Below are positions 57,412 through 64,000 of a DNA stretch of 64,000 nt, piece by piece. The notes under the pieces are model-generated. The model made no database searches. It was not told the DNA's origin and worked only from the letters and a program-made list of their open reading frames with translations. The stretch covers positions 1-64,000 of the forward strand of contig WEDG01001301.1 of the NCBI GenBank assembly GCA_017591395.1. Reading direction: 5' to 3'. The stretch comes from Schistocephalus solidus (lineage: Eukaryota; Platyhelminthes; Cestoda; Diphyllobothriidea; Diphyllobothriidae). How positions within the stretch are numbered: position 1 is the stretch's first letter; every line of letters begins with the position of its first letter. The position numbers and the translations under genes are program-made.

Positions 57412-57865
57412 GGACACAAGGCGCAGTGGGTAGAGCGTGGGCCTTCGAACCCATAGGTTGCGAGTTCGAGCCTCGAGGCTTGGGTATGCGTGGCTGATGA
57501 CGGCTAATAATCGAGAAATGGCCATTCCAGTCACCCTCGTCTTTGTCAAAAATATCATTCTGCTTATATCATTAGCCACTCTGACGCTGATTGCGGGGCT
57601 CTAGATTGAGCCCCAAGGCACAACGGGACCAGTGAGTCCTGTAACCGATCGATGAGCGCCCGTCTTCCATTGGTAATATTCTCGATCGAAACCGGGAAGA
57701 CAAGGAGCTCGTGGCGCAATGGGTAGAGTGTTGGACTTCTAACTAACAGGTCGCGAGTTCGAGCCTCTATGTTTGCGTATAACTGGCGGATGACAGCTAA
57801 TAAGCCAGAAATGCCCATTCCACTCTTCCTTGTCTTTGGCGGTAATAGCATTCTACCTAATGGAC
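57412..57865 (+). mobile_element. Tandem pair of tRNA-derived SINE units
   Basis: Two heads follow each other: GGCGCAGTGGGTAGAGCG with box B GCGAGTTCGAGCC (57420-57475), and GTGGCGCAATGGGTAGAG with the same box B (57711-57765). Each is followed by the GATGAC-GCTAATAA and CATTCCA body. The first body runs through GTAACCGATCGATGAGCGCC and CGATCGAAACCGGGAAGACA straight into the second head, so the unit length is about 290 bases. The second head has ACTTCTAAC in anticodon position, consistent with tRNA-Arg(TCT) origin. Confidence 0.85.
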
Positions 57866-57944
57866 CGATTTCACGGACGACTGTACGCTGACCACAACAA
57901 ATAAAGCTGACAAAGTGTTAAAACTGAACCTTTCTGTCTCTCAG

Positions 57945-58307
57945 AATTCCCAATATTTTGGATAAGGGAACAGTCGGGGAACAGCCAGGTCTAACTGAAG
58001 AAAAAAACGACTGCATGGTAAGTTTCAGCAGAACTAGTTCGATTGGTGAGGACGATTCTAGGGGGCGGACTCCGATGAAAATTGAAAGTCTGGAATCAGC
58101 ATGGCATTCTTTTCAACATCAAAGCAAGGATCGCTTTCCTGACTGCACACCTCGAAGGCATGTCAACGTGGATGATTTACAAATCCTAGACAAGAAATTT
58201 AAGTAATTTTCACTTTCCTACAGGAAAGGAGAGCAGAATCTACGCTTTGGATGCATGGTGAAACCGATTCAGCTGCGCTGGAATGGCTGCGTCATAAAAA
58301 GGTCTGA
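57945..58307 (+). CDS. Candidate last two exons of an unidentified gene
   Basis: Exon a, 57945-58017: acceptor CTGTCTCTCAG, donor TGCATG|GTAAGT, codes ILDKGTVGEQPGLTEEKNDC plus Met. Exon b, 58224-58307: acceptor TTTTCACTTTCCTACAG, codes ERRAESTLWMHGETDSAALE then WLRHKKV and TGA. Phases match (0/0) and both acceptors have good pyrimidine tracts. The 206-base intron between them is itself open in frame until TAA at 58204-58206, so retention would give an alternative, longer end (FSRTSSIGEDDSRG and onward). No family recognised. Confidence 0.4.
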
Positions 58308-58779
58308 CGAGCACCTGCCTAGCCGAACACTCTAAGATGACACTGCTACGGTTTCTCACAAACTAAGCGGAGAAAATTGACAGTACAAAGACATCCCGAC
58401 GATTCATCTCATGCATCTGAAATCATACCATGAGAACTGAGAAAGTCTTGCTCAAAGTCGGCGTGCTTTACTCGCTGCCGTTACAGCCGGAACCGCGAAT
58501 GCTGTAGGTCCACGCAAAGCCTAAAATATGTGAAACAGAAATTCCTTCAATCAGTGCTGACGAGACTGAACTACTAAATCATTTGAACACTGTAAACTGA
58601 AGTTCACTTTTGGCCTAACCTCCTTCGCTACTTTTGAATCCATGTCGTTGTCAAAAAGATTTACTAACTCCACACCTCAAAACACCAGCACATTCATAAA
58701 TGAAAATGCAATGGCTACATTAGTTTGTGTAATTTAGGCGCCATAGTCATCCTTGAACCGATGGATTTATCTTTCACAG

Positions 58780-58892
58780 AATCCTATGCTGCTGCTTTTG
58801 GCGTAGCCGCTGACGATGCCACAATCTGTGCTGATAGTGTTGAGTTACGTCTGAGAGGAAAATGGAGAAACGGTGGAGTCAGTTGCTTTTAA
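58780..58892 (+). CDS. Weak candidate exon
   Basis: Acceptor TTTATCTTTCACAG followed by 36 codons (SYAAAFGVAADDATICADSV, then ELRLRGKWRNGGVSCF) to TAA. Composition looks coding, but phase does not fit the preceding candidate exon and there is no supporting homology. Confidence 0.2.
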
Positions 58893-59339
58893 AGACTTGT
58901 TCTATAAGGCTCAAGTCTCGAGTGTTCAAGTAGTGTGTTGCCTTGCCCGAGGGATGTTGTGCTCAAAGCTCCACTGACCGGGAACGGTGAGACCAAGTGG
59001 CACATAAATGTTTGGTTTTGCATGAAGGCGTGCGTGTACGTTTAACAAACACGCCAAACATCTTTATGCTGACTGTCGACCACAACGCCACCCATATTAT
59101 CTGTCACAATTTCAATACTATATTCCTACATCGACTACCTATTGACAAACAACATTGCACTTTCAGTAATTACAGCTCCTAAAGACCGCATAGGAAAAAC
59201 ACACGAAAACAATGGATAAAATTTTTCACAGAAAAAATAAGAGGTTGACTCGGAGAAAACCTGAGCATTAGTGACAAAGGGGCCACATTAAGATGGACCC
59301 ATCACAACCGGAAGGTCTGTCCTTAAACGAGTAACGAGG

Positions 59340-59760
59340 TATCCCTACAGTGGGCCACCGTCAAATCAACGGCTTTTAGGGCACCGTGATCGTTAACAAA
59401 CACGTCAGGCTATATGGTGGGGAATTTGTCCCGATTGCCGTAGAGCCGGTGTCTCCAGGAACTTACTCACTTTTTCGTCCCTCCTTTCCACTGTCCGGCT
59501 CATTCAGCCATTTGTTTCAAGGAAAAGGCACAGCGGCGTGAGCCTGCAACTAGGCGTGTCATCATGCCTCTATTTGTGTCATTTATGAGGGTTTGCAAGT
59601 CCCAAATCACACCCAAGGTGCCTTTAACTGGCCCCATGTTGGTCCAGCGTGGCACTTTGTAGGGGTCGAGACAACCTGATCCGCCTTTTGGTTCAGCTCA
59701 TTTCCAGCTCGGTCCGTTGTGTGCGTCAACTATGGTAGACCACGCAAGATAGGTAAACTA
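59340..59760 (+). repeat. Interspersed repeat R1-related, diverged
   Basis: ACGGCTTTTAGGGCACCGTGAT and CGTCAGGCTATATGGTGGGGAA correspond to the stretch at 16210-16270. GGCCCCATGTTGGTCCAGCG (about 59630-59650) corresponds to the reverse complement near 10110. It is therefore a mosaic copy of the R1 family. Confidence 0.6.
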
Positions 59761-59944
59761 CAGCGGACACCGAGCCAGCTACTATCTTAAAAAGTTTGCA
59801 CAGCGTCAGGGACTTGCGTGTGAATTTGCTTCTTGGGTCAGTCTTTCATTGTATCTATTCCTCTGCCTCCTACGCCTAGCACATCCCTTAGCCGAAGATT
59901 AACTCAGCCTGCACGTTTGCAACTGCCACGTAGCTAATCGTTAG

Positions 59945-60185
59945 ACGTCCTTCTCCCCCGTCCCAGTTTCCTCGCTTACTTAAACCCTCTCTGACCTAAG
60001 CCCCTGACAGAACAAAACGTGTAAACGCCCATGAACCCTTTCGTACCGCACTTACTGTCTATTGGTTATTTAAACTCTTACTAGTCTTCCCTCCGCTATG
60101 TTATTATACAGGCCCAAAGATGAATAATCGAAAATGTACGCTCACCAGCGTTTACTTCCTGGGTATCATTGCTGAAATATACAGA
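59945..60185 (+). repeat. Interspersed repeat R2, second copy
   Basis: Partner of 19185-19410, with TAAACGCCC, TATTGG-TATTTAAAC, AATAATCGAAAATGTACGC and CCTGGGTATCATTGCTGAAA. Confidence 0.7.
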
Positions 60186-60812
60186 TTGCAAACGATGAGA
60201 GCATGAGCAGAGATTGACAGGGGTGCAGCGGCTGAAAGAGCTGAAAAGCTAAACATGTACCATGTACAGCCTAGTCTCCAGTTCCATACAAACTGGGCTC
60301 TTTTTTTAGGGGTAACGTGACTATTCTTGATGCATACTTTCGATTAAATTGCCAACTAAAATGAAAGTAAAAGAAAGCCATTCAATTTAATGCCGAGCCT
60401 TTATGCATACCAGTCACTGACGCAAACATATTTTCAGTCGATTTGTCTCAGAGAAAGTGAAAAAGAGTGTGAAATAGAGAGTATAACCCGCATCTACTGC
60501 TCACTTCCTCACTATTAATTACCAAATGTGCTTCGGAGCTTCCACGAGGACATAACAGTTGTGAGTTGATGAATCGCGGAGACGGTCCTTTGGAGGAAGA
60601 AAGATCGGACGGTAACTGTTCGTTCTGAATTTGGACTTTATGTGACTCCCAACTGAGACCGGATACATAGGGAATTGGCGACATGGCCTCGATTCTGTCT
60701 TGCCAGTGGATGAGGCCGTGTGGAAGGAGAGCGCGGATTCGAGCCTAATTACCTGTCGCCACAATTAACCTGTTCACGCGAACGTCACAACTGCATGCAC
60801 CTCTGAGTAACA

Positions 60813-60895
60813 ATGGATCCCGTCAATTGCAGCATTCGTTCTATTGTATCTCCACCCAAGTACCTAAAGGAAACCATTTTTTCCACTGGTATCGG
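60813..60895 (+). CDS. Candidate first exon of a small unidentified gene
   Basis: ATG in a strong start context (A at -3, G at +4), with an in-frame TGA three codons upstream. Codes MDPVNCSIRSIVSPPKYLKE then TIFSTGI, and ends at the donor ATCGG|GTGAGG with two bases over. The next candidate exon, 61788-61884 (acceptor CCACTATTGCAG), starts with one base and reads KIIRKLQRQCAILCIPEEIF before a stop, so these two join in phase to a 59-residue protein. No family recognised. Confidence 0.35.
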
Positions 60896-61787
60896 GTGAG
60901 GAATATATGCATAAATTTTGAGTGCAAGCCGAACTTATTTATAGTTTCTAGATCTCCGAATGTTAGCAGAATGGGAGTGAGAAACCAGGTCAAATTTAGG
61001 TTTCATTAGCTGCATCTGTATGCACATAATCAGACATGCTGCACCTACCTGCGAGTACCTGCTTACAACCACGCCCTACGCAAGATGACGTTTTGGGCAG
61101 GGTCTGGTTTTATCACATTCGGTAGAAAGAAAATTTTTTTCCTAAGCATTCCGATTTAGAATTCTTCCTTTGATGTTTTCCAATTAGACAGTCGAATAAT
61201 TATTTCGCTCATTGCTAACTACTAGTTATCAGCCAATTTGAACTAGTTTGTACACCCGGAAGGAAGCACATTTATACCGTGCTGGGAGCAAAAGTTGCGC
61301 TATAGGAAAATGTTGCCTATGCATAAAGCAGTCCAAGTTTGTTTGTGTGGTGCAAACTTACCCTTGGAGTGCACCTGAGATTCCCTCGTCTCCCTTCTAA
61401 ATTAACCTGAAGAGGGCTTAAAAAACACTTCCGTCTGAAGACTTGCGAATGAGAAATAATATGGTTTTCTACTCCTTGACGGGTTTGAATACTAGTTGTA
61501 AAACATGTTTGAATGCATCGTTTGAATGCAGCTGAAAAAACTAAGATAAGTGATTTGGTTTTCACACTCACTTAAACAAAAATGAATATTGCATGCCTAA
61601 AATATAATAACGTGGAAAATAAAAGTTATGTAAGGCTATGCTGAAAATAACTGTGAGTTTTATGTTGTATCCGAATAAAAGCGTCTTGCGTGTTGGACTT
61701 AAGCAGTTTGTTATTTTATGTCAGGCGTTTCCTGCTTAACTGGTTAGATCGAAGCTATAAAAACAGTGTTTCGATCCACTATTGCAG

Positions 61788-61884
61788 CAAAATTATTAGG
61801 AAACTTCAGCGTCAATGTGCCATTCTGTGCATTCCAGAAGAAATTTTTTATGAAAAAATGACTTCTTATATTTTTGTTCACTAA
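61788..61884 (+). CDS. Candidate second exon of the small gene
   Basis: Phase-compatible with 60813-60895. The split codon becomes Gly, followed by a basic stretch (KIIRKLQRQ) and CIPEEIFYEK, ending HVTAA-type at 61882-61884 (His, then TAA). If instead it is spliced onward to 62169, a weak donor inside it would be needed; none is convincing. Confidence 0.3.
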
Positions 61885-62168
61885 AAGATGACCGTTTGTC
61901 TAGGAAGCAGTAATGGTCCAGTTTTTCTGAGAGGGTCCTTTACTAAGAAAATAACGTTAGCGTTTGAGAGCGTGTTCACTTGCTTAATGCCCCTTTGAAA
62001 AAGGCATGTTTTGCTAGCATGTCGACCTATCCCTGTCGACCTTTTTTGATGCATTCACAAAGGTCCTCCTATACAGAGTAAATCAGGAAGCCGGAATTAA
62101 ATTCCGGATTGGCTGAGATCTCTGGAAACCGAAATTGTGTGTTTACTTTAGTTTATCATCTGTTTCAG

Positions 62169-62296
62169 AAATACAAGGTATGACCATCGAACCTGAACTT
62201 GATCTTGCTGAACTTCACCGAGAAGAAAATGTTATCAAATTCCAGCTTGCACGCGTGCTGAAAAAATATGTCAATGTTTGCAAGCCTGCTCACTAA
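62169..62296 (+). CDS. Candidate terminal exon, helical protein
   Basis: Acceptor TTTATCATCTGTTTCAG, two bases completing a codon, then 41 codons to TAA: MTIEPELDLAELHREENVIK, then FQLARVLKKYVNVCKPAH. The charge and leucine pattern looks like an amphipathic helix and strongly like real coding sequence; the other two frames close quickly. It needs an upstream exon ending in one base, which I could not place with confidence. Family not recognised. Confidence 0.4.
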
Positions 62297-62943
62297 TTGA
62301 CGAACTATTGAATCTCTGTTATTATTTTCCTTATATCCTCACCATTCAAGACGTCCTTTTGCATGCTCATTTCTTCGAATGAGGCGCAGTAAGTATTCAT
62401 GTTTGTAGTAGCATTTGCATTTATTTGATGTCTCTGACCTGCGGTGATGGGCATTATGACAAGAAAGTCGACGATTTTAGGGCGTACGGACACTTATCAG
62501 CCTTTCCAACGTTTTCAACAATGAACATCTTAACAGTTTCGTCTGCTTCCTCTTCTTCCATGTCCACATCTACTTTATCGGAGCTTTGGGTGGTTAATTT
62601 GGTGATTTTGTTTGTTCTATAATTTTCCGCGACCTGAAACCCGTAAACCTACTCAAAGACATATGTTGCATTTGCAACGAGCACTTCAAAATTTGGGACT
62701 GACAAATACGTTAATTGACCAAACATATAAAACCTTAAGAGTAGTAGTTTCGGAACTGCATTCTCAATGCATTTCCTGGTAGTGCGTCAACAATTGCACG
62801 TGTGTGTCCAGTTATTGCTGAGCCAGAATTCCTCCAGTTTTGGATGTTTCGAGTGAATGGTTATTCAACGGTCATGGTGTAATTTTTTAAAAGTTCAGTC
62901 ATCGGTCTAAAAGGCGTGATAGTATTCAAAGTGACGGATTCAG

Positions 62944-63239
62944 GGGGCCCTTATGGTGTGGAATCACGCAATCTTGAATTATGGCCTCAATCGCAGTTGG
63001 TCGATGGCAGACTCCCAAGCGGACTTGAGGCATTTTCATGTCAGTATCGCAAACCGCTGACGGCAATTGATCTCCTCGATACCGTCTCTAGCTACGGAGA
63101 TAACCTCCGCACAGATTTCACGTCCGCTAAAGGCGCAACCAGCGAGCTAATTTCAGAATTTGAAGCGCCAACAACGGCCACTGGACAACTGCAGACCGTG
63201 TCTCTGCGATGCAAAAATTTAATGGCTTTGTTGAACTGT
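62944..63239 (+). CDS. Candidate internal exon, GC-rich
   Basis: A possible acceptor (GACGGATTCAG) and donor (AACTGT|GTACGT) flank 98 open codons, clearly richer in G and C than the surroundings. Codes a Ser/Thr/Leu-rich segment including LVDGRLPSGLEAFSCQYRKP and TSELISEFEAPTTATGQLQT. The longer open frame continues to 63392 in AT-rich sequence. The acceptor lacks a pyrimidine tract. No family recognised. Confidence 0.3.
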
Positions 63240-64000
63240 GTACGTTTGCCCATTTGCCTTATCAAAATTAATTCGTCGAAAACAATATATAAAATTCTCT
63301 ATATAACTCAACGCAACGCCCTGTGCGCTCGGCCACCGAATGTAAAGGCGAGTCTCCATGGACAAAACCCCAGAAACCAGTTCTTCCACTGATTTTTTTG
63401 GACAAACTTCGTTAGCGCTGTTTCCAAATGTATATTGATAGGATCAGAGAACCGATCTTTCCTTAAACTACGTCCTTAAAATCGCCTTTTCGGTTCTACC
63501 AGCAATCTACGATCATTCATACAACATGATACAATAATTTGAAAAAAACAAGTGCCCTCTCATAACGCCCGAAAAGCCTGATATCCTACCTCTGAACTGC
63601 CTACTTAAGCCCTCCCTCTCTCTCTTTCCCCTAAAAATTTGACAATCCACTAGTTCTGTCTTCAAAAAAGAATGCAGAACAGGTTCTGAGGTTACTATTT
63701 CCCCTAGTTTATCATCCTCGAAGTACCACACATGGGTTCTCCTTCGGTGTTTTTGTCGGCGGACATTTCTTCGCATATTTTGTAAACAAAATGAGGATTC
63801 CGTGTCGTAATGGATAGCATGTTGTCTTGTTTACCAGACTGGTAGACTAAGCTACCACCTTGACGTCGCCTTTCAGTTGGTCATAATGACAATTAATTTT
63901 GCTTGAAAGCCAATTCAGATGAATGGGCTTTTCCCTAAAATCAGCTTACTCTAGTTCCCATTTAAGAGTCGCTTATTCCAAGCCCAGTATCGAGAAGTTA
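63240..64000. other. Right end, nothing recognised
   Basis: A CT-rich patch lies at 63608-63630. A minus-strand open frame at 63513-63776 has no family motif. No gene is assigned. Confidence 0.45.

Noticed and set aside
57711..57783. tRNA-Arg-like head considered as a functional tRNA gene
   Set aside because: It is embedded in a repeated SINE unit with mismatched arms and no terminator directly after the tRNA part.
1..64000. CRISPR arrays, rRNA genes, bacterial operons
   Set aside because: No regular direct-repeat array, no rRNA-like stretch and no prokaryotic gene organisation. Spliced genes and SINEs show the DNA is eukaryotic nuclear.

Overview
The window looks like flatworm (Platyhelminthes) nuclear DNA, most likely from a tapeworm. 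It is AT-rich, one intron-rich gene spreads over about 20 kb, and the rest is crowded with decayed Penelope-like retroelement ends, tRNA-derived SINEs, foldback elements and a mariner relic. The group assignment is inference from this repeat content and gene architecture; no species is named.

The one confidently resolved gene is a nicotinic acetylcholine receptor (Cys-loop, cation-type) subunit on the + strand. Eight coding exons can be joined from 21603 to 41691: 21603-21663, 24736-24875, 29962-30116, 31172-31353, 33007-33590, 39177-39617, 41217-41295 and 41543-41691. All seven introns are GT-AG and every phase matches. The model is 1791 nt, coding for 596 residues, and is complete from signal peptide to stop. 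The protein has the Cys-loop and aromatic-box residues of loops A, B and D, four membrane segments and an Ala-rich cytoplasmic loop. It lacks the vicinal Cys pair of alpha subunits and has unusual pore-lining residues (Asn at 6', Ile at 9').

Left flank (1-21.6 kb): no gene is recognised in the first 5 kb. A mariner transposase relic follows at 5.3 kb. A long palindromic foldback at 7.2-7.6 kb carries a hammerhead-ribozyme-like motif. An inverted duplicate pair lies at 8.7 and 12.0 kb, and an old tandem duplication at 12.9-18.7 kb was later invaded by a GC-rich repeat and by a retroelement zinc-finger fragment.

The introns hold a SINE, a Penelope-like 3' end, two copies of a foldback element, and a roughly 430-bp repeat whose minus-strand reading frame is conserved in a second copy at 49 kb.

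Right flank (41.7-64 kb): two Penelope-like fragments lie back to back at 43.7-45.1 kb. Beyond them are another foldback at 49.85 kb, more SINEs, a nested Penelope/foldback cluster at 53.7-55.2 kb, and several short splice-flanked reading frames (47.3, 56.6, 57.9-58.3, 60.8-62.3 and 62.9 kb). These frames may be exons of one or more unidentified genes; their joins are uncertain.
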